In this document: piece by piece, positions 26,060 through 34,121 of the stretch | Numbering within the stretch: position 1 is the first letter of the stretch | Layout: the number at the start of each line of letters is the position of its first letter | Source of the DNA: an uncultured Paracoccaceae bacterium | GTDB taxonomy: Bacteria > Pseudomonadota > Alphaproteobacteria > Rhodobacterales > Rhodobacteraceae | Direction of reading: 5' to 3' | Length of the DNA: 60,049 bases | Assembly: GCA_937146765.1 (NCBI GenBank) | Contig: CAKZRP010000045.1 | Location: forward strand, 1-60,049 | Notes under the pieces: model-generated | What the model was told of the DNA's origin: nothing | Database searches by the model: none | What the model saw: the letters and a program-made list of their open reading frames with translations, nothing else | Made by a program: the position numbers and the translations under genes

Positions 26060-26130
26060 TGCAAGGGGATGAAACCACCCACAGAGTTATCCCCAGGTGG
26101 CGGGAAAATCCTAACGCGCCGGCAATCTTA

Positions 26131-26145
26131 TTAACCTTCTGTTAA
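26131..26145. promoter_or_regulatory. CtrA-type box, TTAA-N7-TTAA
   Basis: TTAACCTTCTGTTAA, also readable as the inverted repeat TTAAC-N5-GTTAA. It matches the full alphaproteobacterial CtrA consensus spacing (TTAA-N7-TTAA). Located 240 bases before the Hint-like gene. Confidence 0.55.
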
Positions 26146-26151
26146 TGTTTG

Positions 26152-26163
26152 AGAATCGATTCT
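26152..26163. promoter_or_regulatory. 12-bp perfect palindrome
   Basis: AGAATCGATTCT lies between the two CtrA-type boxes. Candidate dimeric repressor site; the factor is unknown. Confidence 0.35.
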
Positions 26164-26202
26164 TACCGCCGTGAAACCAGCGCAAGCGGCTGTGGATTTT
26201 CC

Positions 26203-26217
26203 TTAATGAAACGTTAA
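26203..26217. promoter_or_regulatory. Second CtrA-type box, TTAA-N7-TTAA
   Basis: TTAATGAAACGTTAA has the same 7-base spacing as the box at 26131, with centres 72 bases apart. A single GTTAAC half-site follows at 26235. Confidence 0.5.
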
Positions 26218-26316
26218 TTACCCCCAAACCGCCCGTTAACCTTTGATTTTTCCAGTGGTTTTTCGGCCCAAAAGCGAGTCTTGCGCAAAAACCGTCCCAA
26301 GCCTGCCCCATTCTTG

Positions 26317-26340
26317 TCCCAATTCGACGGCCAATTGGGA
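26317..26340. promoter_or_regulatory. Inverted repeat upstream of the Hint-like gene
   Basis: TCCCAATT (26317-26324) and AATTGGGA (26333-26340) with an 8-base spacer form a perfect inverted repeat 44 bases before the start codon: an operator or a 5'-leader hairpin. Confidence 0.5.
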
Positions 26341-26384
26341 TCAACGAAGGCAAAAGCCTCGCGATCTCAGAAGGGACAACGGAC

Positions 26385-27107
26385 ATGCTGCTGGATCACA
26401 CCACCGCGTTTACGGAATATCAGTCGGTCGACCTGCTTCTGGACCTGCTGTCGCAGGAGACGGAGGCCGAGAGCCTGAGCCCGCTGCGTCCGCTGCAAGG
26501 CGGTGTGCTGCCCGGCACCCTGATCGAGACTGCAAGCGGCTTTCGCCAGGCCCGCGCCCTGCGCCCCGGCGACATGGTGCAGACCTTTGACGGCGGCCTG
26601 CGGGAAGTGGTCAGCATCCGCCAGTCGGTGCCACGCCTCACCGCGATGGTGCATGTGCCCGCCGGCGTGCTGGGCAACGACACCGCGCTGGACCTGCCCT
26701 CCGATGCGGTGATCGCGCTGGAAGGCGACCTTGCCCTCGATCTCTTCGACCTGCCGGTGGTGACGATGAAACTGGTGGCCCTGATCGGCTACAAGGGCAT
26801 CACCTCCGCCCTGCCCCAGCGTCTCGCCCGGATCCATATCGACTGCGCCGAGGAAGAACTGCTCTGGGCCGAAGGCGGTCTGGTGATCAGCGCCGGTGCC
26901 CGGGCTGAGGACGCGTTCTACGCGCCGCTCTCGTTCTGCGAGACCCGTCGCATCGTCGAAGCCGGTCGCGAAGCGGCTCTGGAGAACGCCCGCGCGGACA
27001 GCCTTTTCGACGAAGAGGATGCGGATGCGGATTTCCTTGGTCTCGACGCGGCACCGGGACCGGGCTTCGATCCCCTCGACCTGCTGTTCGGCCGCTACGC
27101 CGCCTGA
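26385..27107 (+). CDS. Hint-domain-like protein lacking the usual nucleophile
   Basis: Protein of 240 residues. GGVLPGTLIETASGFRQARA then LRPGDMVQTFDGGLREVVSI (residues 39-78) follows the Hedgehog/intein Hint start seen in many roseobacter proteins (typically CFTPGTLIATPxGxxxVExL, RPGDxVxTxDxG). The Cys that performs autoprocessing is replaced by Val-Leu, so self-cleavage is unlikely. The middle has VPAGVLGNDTALDLPSDAVI, where Hint proteins usually have an SPDHR-type block. The C-terminus is acidic. Its presence between cvpA and purF, with its own control region, suggests insertion into a conserved neighbourhood. Function unknown. Confidence 0.6.
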   Translation: MLLDHTTAFTEYQSVDLLLDLLSQETEAESLSPLRPLQGGVLPGTLIETASGFRQARALRPGDMVQTFDGGLREVVSIRQSVPRLTAMVHVPAGVLGNDTALDLPSDAVIALEGDLALDLFDLPVVTMKLVALIGYKGITSALPQRLARIHIDCAEEELLWAEGGLVISAGARAEDAFYAPLSFCETRRIVEAGREAALENARADSLFDEEDADADFLGLDAAPGPGFDPLDLLFGRYAA

Positions 27108-27575
27108 CCGCCCCCCGGGGCCCTGCCCCCGACTTCTGCCCAAAACCCTTGCCAGGCGGGTCGCCAAATGCCTGCGCCGACCGCGCGTTAGCGCCCCCGA
27201 TCAGAGAATCCTGACATTATCGGAAACCGAAATGTTATCCTTTGATGACATTGTCGATCAGAGCGCCTATGTGAGGGCCGAAACTGTTCGACCGGATTCG
27301 GAGCCGACGCCCTGTGTTGAGCCACACCCCAGCCGACCTGCGCAGCCCAAAGCGCGCAGCAGGACTTGCCCTTGCGGCATCTCCCGGTCGGTTTGCACCT
27401 GCTGGCTGGCCCTCTTGCGACAGCCGCCATCCTCTTCTCTCCCGTCGCGCCCCACTTCCAGAACATCCCCCGGCCCTCCCCGCCGGGCCCCAGGCCCGCG
27501 ATGCTGTCGCCGGGCCGCTTTCCGCCTCAGCCTTCGGGTTGCAAGCCACCACGATTTGAATATTGGAGCCTCGCC
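27108..27575 (+). other. 468-base region upstream of purF
   Basis: No coding frame here has recognisable protein similarity. CGATCAGAG occurs twice (about 27198 and 27255) around two TGACATT boxes in a short A/T-richer patch that may hold the purF promoter. The remaining roughly 300 bases are C-rich and could be an untranslated leader. I recognise no riboswitch. Confidence 0.4.
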
Positions 27576-29096
27576 ATGTGCGGTATCTTGGGCATCGCCA
27601 GCAGAACCGATCCGGTGTTTGCAGAACTCTACGACGGGCTGCTGATGCTGCAGCATCGCGGACAGGATGCCTCCGGCATCGTCACCTTTGGCGAGGGGTT
27701 CTTTCACGAACGCAAGGCCAACGGGCTGGTCAAGGACGTCTTTGGCCCCAAGGATGCCGAGACGCTGACCGGCAATATCGGCATGGGCCATGTGCGCTAC
27801 CCCACCGCGGGCTCGCTCTCGGCTGCCGAGGCGCAGCCGTTTTTCGTCAACGCGCCCTATGGCATCTATCTGGTGCATAACGGCAATATCACCAATACCG
27901 AAGAGCAGCGCGCCAAGGTCACCGGCAAATACAGCCGCCATCTGCGCACCACCTCGGATTCCGAGATCCTGCTCAACGTGCTGGCCGACAAGGTCGCGGA
28001 TGCGATCAAGGTCAATGGCAATGCCGACCCGATCCGCAATATCTTTGCCGGGGTGAAGATGACGATGGAGCGGGTACAGGGCGCCTATTCGGTGATCTGT
28101 CTGATCGCGAACGTCGGCATGCTCGCCTTCCGCGATCCGCATGGCATCCGCCCGCTGTCGGTGGCCATGCGCGAGGCCGAAGGCGAGGGAGACGACTACG
28201 CCTTTGCCTCCGAGGATGTGGCCTTTGGCATCAACGGCTTCCAGAAGCTGCGCGATCTGAAGCCCGGCGAGGCGATCCTGATCGACCTTGAGGGCAAGAT
28301 GCACACCTTCCAGGCGGTCGAAGGCAAGCTGACGCCCTGTATCTTTGAATATGTCTATCTGGCGCGGCCCGATTCCATGCTCGACGGCATCTCGGTCTAC
28401 AAGACCCAGATCCGCATGGGCGAGGCGCTGGCGAAACAGGTGGCCGAGTCGGGACTGGAGATCGACGCGATCATCCCGGTGCCGGACAGTGCCCGCCCCG
28501 TGGCGCTTGAGGTTGCCAACGCCACCGGCATCCGCTACCGCGAGGCGCTGGTGAAGAACCGCTATGTGGGTCGGACCTTCATCATGCCCGGTCAGCAGGA
28601 GCGCCAGAAATCGGTGCGCCGCAAGCTGAACGCGATCCCGCTGGAGATGAAGGACAGGAATATCCTGCTGATCGACGATTCCATCGTGCGCGGCAACACC
28701 ATCAAGAAGATCGTGCAGATGTGCCGCGAGGCGGGTGCCAAGAAGGTCTATATCGCCTCCGCCTCGCCGCCGGTGATCTACCCCAACGTCTATGGCATCG
28801 ACATGCCGACCAAGCACGAGCTGGTCGCCAATGGCCGCAGTCTGGAAGAGATTCGCGAAGAGCTGGGCGCCGATGCGCTGTTCTATCAGCGGCTTGAGGA
28901 TCTGGTCTGGGCCGCCAAGGAAGGCAACCCGGAGATCGAGCAGTTCGATTGTTCCTGCTTTGACGGCAAATATGTCACCGGCTCGGTCAGCCCGGAATAC
29001 CTCGACAGTCTCGAGAGCAGCAGCCGGGTCAGCAAGAAAATCAAGGACATGCCCGCCAGCGGCAAATCCTGGAACGGGGCGACCCTGGCCTCCTGA
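27576..29096 (+). CDS. purF: Amidophosphoribosyltransferase
   Basis: Protein of 506 residues. MCGILGIASRTDPV places the catalytic cysteine at position 2 after Met removal; GHVRYPTAGSLSAAEAQPFF and LVHNGNITNT form the glutaminase site, and ILLIDDSIVRGNTIKKIVQM the PRPP loop. It makes phosphoribosylamine, the first committed step of purine synthesis. The start is fixed by the need for MCGI; the frame is open for 210 bases upstream. A strong terminator follows. Confidence 0.97.
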   Translation: MCGILGIASRTDPVFAELYDGLLMLQHRGQDASGIVTFGEGFFHERKANGLVKDVFGPKDAETLTGNIGMGHVRYPTAGSLSAAEAQPFFVNAPYGIYLVHNGNITNTEEQRAKVTGKYSRHLRTTSDSEILLNVLADKVADAIKVNGNADPIRNIFAGVKMTMERVQGAYSVICLIANVGMLAFRDPHGIRPLSVAMREAEGEGDDYAFASEDVAFGINGFQKLRDLKPGEAILIDLEGKMHTFQAVEGKLTPCIFEYVYLARPDSMLDGISVYKTQIRMGEALAKQVAESGLEIDAIIPVPDSARPVALEVANATGIRYREALVKNRYVGRTFIMPGQQERQKSVRRKLNAIPLEMKDRNILLIDDSIVRGNTIKKIVQMCREAGAKKVYIASASPPVIYPNVYGIDMPTKHELVANGRSLEEIREELGADALFYQRLEDLVWAAKEGNPEIEQFDCSCFDGKYVTGSVSPEYLDSLESSSRVSKKIKDMPASGKSWNGATLAS

Positions 29097-29232
29097 ACCG
29101 CTTTCGGCCCCTGTCCTGCCCCCCTTGCCGCCCTGCGCCGGCTGCAATGCGGGGCCGGGTCGCGTTTGCCTTCGGTGCGGCGATTGCACTTTGCCGACAT
29201 TGGGCGTATGGGGGCACCTCCGCCACATGAGG

Positions 29233-29264
29233 GGCGCTGACCGCAGACCGGTCAGCGCCTTTCT
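29233..29264 (+). terminator. Terminator after purF
   Basis: Perfect 11-bp stem (29233-29243 with 29249-29259), 5-base loop and TTTCT. Confidence 0.85.
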
Positions 29265-29274
29265 GTATTGCTAA

Positions 29275-29853
29275 GTGAAAAGGCCCCTCTTGGATCCGCT
29301 TCTTGCCCGCATGTTGACCTCTTCGCGCCAGTGCCGCTGCTGTGGTGCCACCTTCGCAGAGTTGCTCAGCCTTTCCTGCGACCGGCCCGACATCGTGCCC
29401 GCAGACCTGCCGGTGCAGGACAATACCGCCGTCTTCGCCACCGAGGGCGATGTGCTGACCGAGGATTTCTGCCGCTTCGGCAGCCTGCGCTTCCTGCGTG
29501 CGGTGCTGGCGATCCCGATCGCCGATACCGCCGACGAGGAATTCATCCTCGGCACCTGGGCCGGGGTCAGCGAGGAGGTCTTTGACGACTACCTCGACCT
29601 CTTCGAACTGCGCGAGACCGAGGGCCTCGGCAGCCTGCCCGCCTGGCTCTCCAACCAGATCCCTCCCGAAAGCGGCGGCCCCCTGGCCTGCATGTTGCAT
29701 ATGCGCCCCGAGGGGCAATATCCGGAACTGCAGGTCTCCGAGGTCAACCACGACCTCGCCCGGATGCAGGAACTGGGGATCGGGCTCGAGGAGCTCCTGG
29801 GCTTCTTGCATTCCTATGGGCATGATCTTGCCTCGCTGGTCTATGACGCCTGA
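29275..29853 (+). CDS. DUF2199 domain protein
   Basis: Protein of 192 residues from a GTG at 29275. CRCCGATFAELLSLSCDRPD opens with a CxCC-type motif, followed by VFATEGDVLTEDFCRFGSLR, EFILGTWAGVSEEVFDDYLD and the SGGPLACMLHMRPEGQYPEL block; I recognise this as DUF2199, of unknown role. It is cytoplasmic. The GTG is only 10 bases past the purF terminator with no clear Shine-Dalgarno; an ATG at 29311 or TTG at 29290 could be the true start. Confidence 0.65.
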   Translation: MKRPLLDPLLARMLTSSRQCRCCGATFAELLSLSCDRPDIVPADLPVQDNTAVFATEGDVLTEDFCRFGSLRFLRAVLAIPIADTADEEFILGTWAGVSEEVFDDYLDLFELRETEGLGSLPAWLSNQIPPESGGPLACMLHMRPEGQYPELQVSEVNHDLARMQELGIGLEELLGFLHSYGHDLASLVYDA

Positions 29854-30060
29854 GCCCTGGGCGGATTTGCGCGCCCCGGTCCCGCCGGATCGGCAGGCTG
29901 CCGCCGGGGGGGCGGGCGCGGCGCTTCCCTCCGGCCCGCACCGCTGATAGCTGATCGAGCGACACGGCCTTCGGGCCTGACCTCGCCCTTACCCCACCCA
30001 CCAGACAGACAGAGGCCCGCCGGCCGTCCTTGGACGTCGGCCCGCAGGCAGGATAGATCC

Positions 30061-30321
30061 ATGGCCAATTCCACCAATGCAACCGTCGAGAGCCTTGCCA
30101 CCCATGAGGCGGCGCTGAAGACCAACCGGTTGGCGCTCATCGGCCTCTTTGGCCCGCAGGATGCCATGCAGGGGCTGGTGCGCCTGCCCTCCGGCCGCAT
30201 CCAGACGGTCAGCGCCGGCGAGAAGCTCTCCTCGCTCGGCCGGATCATCGCCATAGATGCAGAGGGCCTGCTGATCGATCGGGACGGCGCGGTGGGGCGG
30301 CTGCCGATCCTCGCCAATTGA
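30061..30321 (+). CDS. PilP-like small protein
   Basis: Protein of 86 residues. NRLALIGLFGPQDAMQGLVR then LPSGRIQTVSAGEKLSSLGR and IIAIDAEGLLIDRDGAVGRL follow the beta-rich PilP core (LiGtfG, aLVRlpsGr, vkvGdrl, V.aI). PilP is a periplasmic lipoprotein of the type IV pilus alignment complex, but this version has no signal peptide or lipobox and no pilus genes nearby, so the name shows fold similarity only. AGGA lies 8 bases before the ATG. Confidence 0.55.
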   Translation: MANSTNATVESLATHEAALKTNRLALIGLFGPQDAMQGLVRLPSGRIQTVSAGEKLSSLGRIIAIDAEGLLIDRDGAVGRLPILAN

Positions 30322-30400
30322 GGGCGCATTCGGTCGCAGCCCCGCGCCGGGCGCGCGCCGGGGCTTGACCCGGACGAGGCCCCGCCGCATGTAGGCGGCC

Positions 30401-31048
30401 ATGACAGAGAGACTCGCCCTTATCACCGGGGCCTCGCGGGGCCTTGGCGCCGCGCTGGCCGAGGCGCTTGCGCCCACCCATCACATCGTTGCCGTCGCCC
30501 GCACCACCGGCGCGCTGGAAGAGCTGGACGATCGCATCAAGGCCTGCGGTGGCTCCGCCACCCTTGCGCCGATGGATGTGACCGTGCCGGAGGCCATGGC
30601 CACCCTGTGCCGGGGCATCTTCGACCGTTGGGGCAAGCTCGACCTCTGGCTGCATACGGCCATCCATGCCGCGCCCCTGAGCCCCGCTCATCACGTGGCG
30701 GCCAAGGACTGGAAGAAGTCGGTCGATATCAATGCCACCGCAACCTCGGTTCTGATCCCCTATGTGGCGCCGCTGCTGGGTCAGGCGGGCAAGGCGGTGT
30801 TCTTTGACGATCCGCGCGCCGGAGAGAAGTTCTTTGGCGCCTATGGCGCCACCAAGGCCGCCCAGATGGCGCTGGCCAACAGCTGGCACGTGGAAACCCT
30901 GCGCACCGGCCCGAGGGTTCAGATCCTGACGCCGCCGCCGATGCCCACCGCCCTGCGCGCCCGGTTCTTCCCGGGTGAGGATCGCGCTGCGCTGACCGCC
31001 CCGGCGGAGGTCGCCGCCGCGATGCTGCCGCAGATCCTCGCCGACTGA
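30401..31048 (+). CDS. Short-chain dehydrogenase/reductase, divergent
   Basis: Protein of 215 residues. LALITGASRGLGAALAEAL is the NAD(P)-binding TGxxxGxG motif; YGATK provides the catalytic Tyr and Lys. The usual catalytic Ser region reads AVFFDDPRAGEKFFGA, with no obvious Ser, and the NAG motif is replaced by TAIHAAPL. It may be an unusual reductase. The substrate cannot be inferred from neighbours. Copy E of the repeat follows. Confidence 0.75.
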   Translation: MTERLALITGASRGLGAALAEALAPTHHIVAVARTTGALEELDDRIKACGGSATLAPMDVTVPEAMATLCRGIFDRWGKLDLWLHTAIHAAPLSPAHHVAAKDWKKSVDINATATSVLIPYVAPLLGQAGKAVFFDDPRAGEKFFGAYGATKAAQMALANSWHVETLRTGPRVQILTPPPMPTALRARFFPGEDRAALTAPAEVAAAMLPQILAD

Positions 31049-31353
31049 AGAGGCGTCGAGGCGAGCACCACTCAGCCCGCCTCCCCTTCATCTTTCCCGA
31101 AAATACTCCGGGGCCGCCATGAGGCGCAATTGGTTCAAGCCCAATGGCGGCAGGCAGAGCCCCGTTTCTGGTCCCTTAGCGTACTGTTCGGGCGAATTGG
31201 TCACACCCGCTGCGCGGCACGGCCGGACATCCGGGCAAGATCCTTGCCCTTTGCCCCCCTTGCCGCCTATTCAGAAAAGAAGATCGACAGGGACAGACGT
31301 GCCCTGTCCGCCCCGGACGCGGGGCACTGACGGCAGACGAACAAGGGGGCTTC
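31049..31353 (+). other. 305-base intergenic region before surE
   Basis: No gene recognised. It holds repeat copy E, an inverted repeat GCCGCCAT...ATGGCGGC (about 31114-31153), a GGACAG/CTGTCC hairpin near 31290 and a GCCCCG/CGGGGC hairpin near 31315, just before the surE ribosome site. One of the last two could be a leader structure. Confidence 0.5.
31083..31120 (+). repeat. Dispersed intergenic repeat, copy E
   Basis: CCCCTTCATCTTTCCCG, AAAATACTCCGGGG; 35 bases after the SDR stop codon. Confidence 0.6.
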
Positions 31354-32136
31354 ATGCGCATTCTGGTCACCAATGACGATGGCATCAGCGCGCCGGGGCT
31401 CAAGGTTCTGGAACGGATCGCCGCCGACCTCGCGGGCCCCGAGGGCGAGGTCTGGACCGTGGCGCCCGCCTTCGAGCAATCCGGCGTCGGCCATTGCATC
31501 AGCTATACCCATCCCTCGATGATTTCCGAACTGGGGCCGCGCCGCTTTGCCACCGAAGGATCGCCCGCCGACTGCGTGCTGGCGGCGCTGCATGTGGTGA
31601 TGAAGGGCTGTGTCCCCGATCTCGTCCTCTCCGGTGTCAACCGGGGCAACAATTCTGCGGAAAACGCGCTCTATTCCGGCACCCTAGGCGGTGCCATGGA
31701 AGGCGCGCTGCAGGGGCTGCCGGCCATGGCGCTGTCGCAGTACTACGGCCCCGGCAACCGCGGGCTCGACAATCCGTTTGAAGCGGCCGAGATCCATGGC
31801 GCCGATGTGATCCGCCGCCTTTTGGCCTGCAGCCCGCCCGAGCGCGGCGACTACCGGCTGTTTTACAACATCAACTTCCCGCCGGTTGCGGCGGATGCGG
31901 TCAAGGGCGTGAAGGTCACCCGGCAGGGCTGCCGCCCGGGCACGCGGTTCTCGGCCGAGGAGCAGCTCTCGCCCAACGGGCGGCGCTACATGTGGATCAT
32001 GGGCGGCGACCAGCAGGTCTCCACCGCGCCCGGCACCGATGCCGAGGCCAATCTCGCCGGCCATATCTCCGTGACCCCGATGCGGGCGGATCTGACCGCC
32101 CATGATGCGCTGGAGGCCCTGAGGGCATTGGAATGA
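31354..32136 (+). CDS. surE: 5'-nucleotidase SurE
   Basis: Protein of 260 residues. [20 protein letters not shown] carries the metal-binding Asp pair; [24 protein letters not shown] and [20 protein letters not shown] are the other conserved blocks. SurE is a metal-dependent nucleoside and short polyphosphate phosphatase used in stress. It overlaps pcm by 4 bases; surE-pcm-nlpD is a conserved order. Confidence 0.95.
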   Translation: MRILVTNDDGISAPGLKVLERIAADLAGPEGEVWTVAPAFEQSGVGHCISYTHPSMISELGPRRFATEGSPADCVLAALHVVMKGCVPDLVLSGVNRGNNSAENALYSGTLGGAMEGALQGLPAMALSQYYGPGNRGLDNPFEAAEIHGADVIRRLLACSPPERGDYRLFYNINFPPVAADAVKGVKVTRQGCRPGTRFSAEEQLSPNGRRYMWIMGGDQQVSTAPGTDAEANLAGHISVTPMRADLTAHDALEALRALE

Positions 32137-32780
32137 CCACCCCGGACGCGCAAACCAAGATGCAATTCCTCTTTGCCCTGCGCTCGCGCGGGGTGACCGA
32201 AATCCCAGTGCTTGAAGCGATGGAAGCGGTGGACCGGGGCCTGTTCCTGCGCGGTCTCTTTGCCAGCCGGGCCTATGAGGACGTGCCGCTGCCGATCGCC
32301 TGCGGCCAGACCATCTCGCAGCCCTCGATCGTCGGGCTGATGACCCAGGCCTTGCAGGTGAGCCCGCGCGACACCGTGCTGGAGGTGGGCACCGGTTCGG
32401 GCTACCAGGCGGCGATCCTCGCCAAGCTGGCGCGCCGGGTCTATACCATCGACCGCCACGCGCGGCTGGTGCAGGAGGCCCGGCAGGTGTTCCAGCAGCT
32501 GGGCCTGGCCAATATCACCTCGCTGGTGGGCGATGGCAGCTTTGGCATGCCCGAGCAGGCGCCCTTTGACCGAATCATCGTCACAGCCGCCGCCGAAGAT
32601 CCGCCAGGTCCGCTGCTGGCGCAGCTCAAAACCGGTGGTATCATGGTGGTGCCGGTCGGCCAGTCCGATGCGGTGCAGACCCTGATCCGGGTGCGAAAGA
32701 CCGAAACCGGGCTGGAATATGACGAATTGCGCCCCGTGCGCTTTGTGCCCCTGCTGGAAGGGCTTGGAAAAGACACCTGA
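32133..32780 (+). CDS. pcm: Protein-L-isoaspartate O-methyltransferase
   Basis: Protein of 215 residues. [20 protein letters not shown] holds the isoaspartyl-binding loop and [19 protein letters not shown] the SAM-binding motif [21 protein letters not shown] follows. It methylates abnormal isoaspartyl residues to start their repair in aged proteins. Coupled to surE by a 4-base overlap. Confidence 0.94.
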   Translation: MTTPDAQTKMQFLFALRSRGVTEIPVLEAMEAVDRGLFLRGLFASRAYEDVPLPIACGQTISQPSIVGLMTQALQVSPRDTVLEVGTGSGYQAAILAKLARRVYTIDRHARLVQEARQVFQQLGLANITSLVGDGSFGMPEQAPFDRIIVTAAAEDPPGPLLAQLKTGGIMVVPVGQSDAVQTLIRVRKTETGLEYDELRPVRFVPLLEGLGKDT

Positions 32781-32863
32781 GCTGTCCTATTTCGGGGGCA
32801 GCCCCGTCGCGCTCTGGCGCTGCTCCGGTCCCTCCCGGGCAGTATCTGGCCAGAGCCGTCCAA

Positions 32864-32883
32864 GTTCCGGCCCGAACCGGAAC
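32864..32883. promoter_or_regulatory. Inverted repeat before nlpD
   Basis: GTTCCGG (32864-32870) and CCGGAAC (32877-32883), 23 bases before the nlpD start: a leader hairpin or operator. Confidence 0.35.
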
Positions 32884-32906
32884 ATCATTCGAGGAGAGCA
32901 AGAGAC

Positions 32907-34118
32907 ATGACCCGCCCCCGCAAGGTCCTCCGCCCATCCGCCGTCCTGCCGCTGGTGCTGCTGGCGGCTGCCTGCACCGAGCCGCTCGACTACGATCTGC
33001 GCGGCCAGATCGGTGCCTTCAACACCACCACCGCGGCCCAGAATGCCACCGAGAGCCGCCCGAGCCCGGACAACCGCGGGCTGATCACCTATCCCTCCTA
33101 TCAGGTCGCCGTCGCCCGCAATGGCGACACGGTGGCGGATCTGGCCAATCGCATCGGCCTGCCTGCGGTGGAAGTGGCGCGGTTCAACGGGGTGCAGACC
33201 GATGACGTGCTGCGGCAGGGCGAGGTGCTGGTGCTGCCGCGCCGCGCGCCGGAGACCAGCCCGCGCGGCGGCATTGCCAATCCGGGCGGGGTGGACATTG
33301 CCTCGCTGGCGGGCAGCGCCATCGACAGCGCCCCGGCCAGCTCTCCCAACCCCGGGTCGGTGACCACGACCACGCTGCAGCAGACGCCGCCCCGGGCCGC
33401 GCCGACTCAGATCCAGGAGGGTCCGGAGCCGGTGCGCCACAAGGTCACCCGCGGCGAGACCGCCTATACCATCGCCCGCCTCTACCAGATCCCGGTGAAG
33501 TCGCTGGCGGATTGGAACGGGCTCGACAGCGATCTGTCGGTGCGTGAGGGTCAGTTCCTGATCATCCCGCTGAAGGATCAGGCCAGCGTACCGCCCTTTG
33601 CACCGGCGGAGCCGGAGGTCACCACCGCGCCCGGTCAAGGCAGCACCACACCGGTGCCGCCCAGCGCCAGCGCGCCGCTGCCGGCCGAGGATGTGAAACC
33701 GGTGGCCGAGACCCGCGCCGAGCCAAAGCCGACGGTGAAGGTGGAGGAGCCCACCCGCGCCTCGCAGGCGGCCATGGGCTATCCGGTCACCGGCAAGATC
33801 ATCCGCGCCTATTCCAAGGGCAAGAATGACGGCATCGACATCTCCGCCGCTCCCGGCAGCGCGGTGAAGGCGGCCGAAGCCGGCACCATCGCCGCAATCA
33901 CCGCCGATTCCAACAAGATCCCGATCATCGTGATCCGCCATGACCAGAACCTGCTGTCGGTCTATGCCAATGTGGACGGCATCAAGGTGAAGAAGGGCGA
34001 CCGGGTGAACCGCGGCCAGACCATCGCGCAGCTGCGCAGTGCCGCCGACGAGGCCTATGTGCATTTCGAGGTGCGCGACGGTTTCGACAGCGTCGACCCG
34101 CTGCCCTATCTGCAATAG
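32907..34118 (+). CDS. nlpD: NlpD/LytM-type lipoprotein with two LysM domains
   Basis: Protein of 403 residues. The signal peptide ends with lipobox LAAAC (Cys 24). Two LysM repeats follow (YQVAVARNGDTVADLANRIG, about residue 65; HKVTRGETAYTIARLYQIPV, about 178), then proline-rich linkers and a C-terminal M23 domain (about residues 290-403). The first metal-binding His of active peptidases is replaced (KNDGIDISAAPG) and the HxH site reads SVYANVD, while HFEVRDG remains. As for E. coli NlpD and EnvC, this suggests a non-catalytic activator of amidases during cell division. Probably attached to a membrane by its lipid. Confidence 0.88.
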   Translation: MTRPRKVLRPSAVLPLVLLAAACTEPLDYDLRGQIGAFNTTTAAQNATESRPSPDNRGLITYPSYQVAVARNGDTVADLANRIGLPAVEVARFNGVQTDDVLRQGEVLVLPRRAPETSPRGGIANPGGVDIASLAGSAIDSAPASSPNPGSVTTTTLQQTPPRAAPTQIQEGPEPVRHKVTRGETAYTIARLYQIPVKSLADWNGLDSDLSVREGQFLIIPLKDQASVPPFAPAEPEVTTAPGQGSTTPVPPSASAPLPAEDVKPVAETRAEPKPTVKVEEPTRASQAAMGYPVTGKIIRAYSKGKNDGIDISAAPGSAVKAAEAGTIAAITADSNKIPIIVIRHDQNLLSVYANVDGIKVKKGDRVNRGQTIAQLRSAADEAYVHFEVRDGFDSVDPLPYLQ

Positions 34119-34121
34119 GTC

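Larger units (their letters stand above)
25988..26384 (+). other. 397-base intergenic region with alternative hairpins, CtrA-type boxes and inverted repeats
   Basis: No gene is visible. In order it holds a long terminator-like hairpin (26013-26059) whose right arm can instead pair with 26076-26084; a near-DnaA-box TTATCCCCA at 26087-26095; a TTAA-N7-TTAA box at 26131-26145; the palindrome AGAATCGATTCT at 26152-26163; a second TTAA-N7-TTAA box at 26203-26217; GTTAAC at 26235-26240; and the inverted repeat TCCCAATT/AATTGGGA at 26317-26340. It is markedly richer in A/T than its surroundings. Confidence 0.7.

Noticed and set aside
26087..26240. A chromosomal replication origin
   Set aside because: DnaA-like words are imperfect and few, no origin-type neighbours (dnaA, hemE, parAB, gidAB) are present, and the boxes fit a promoter as well.
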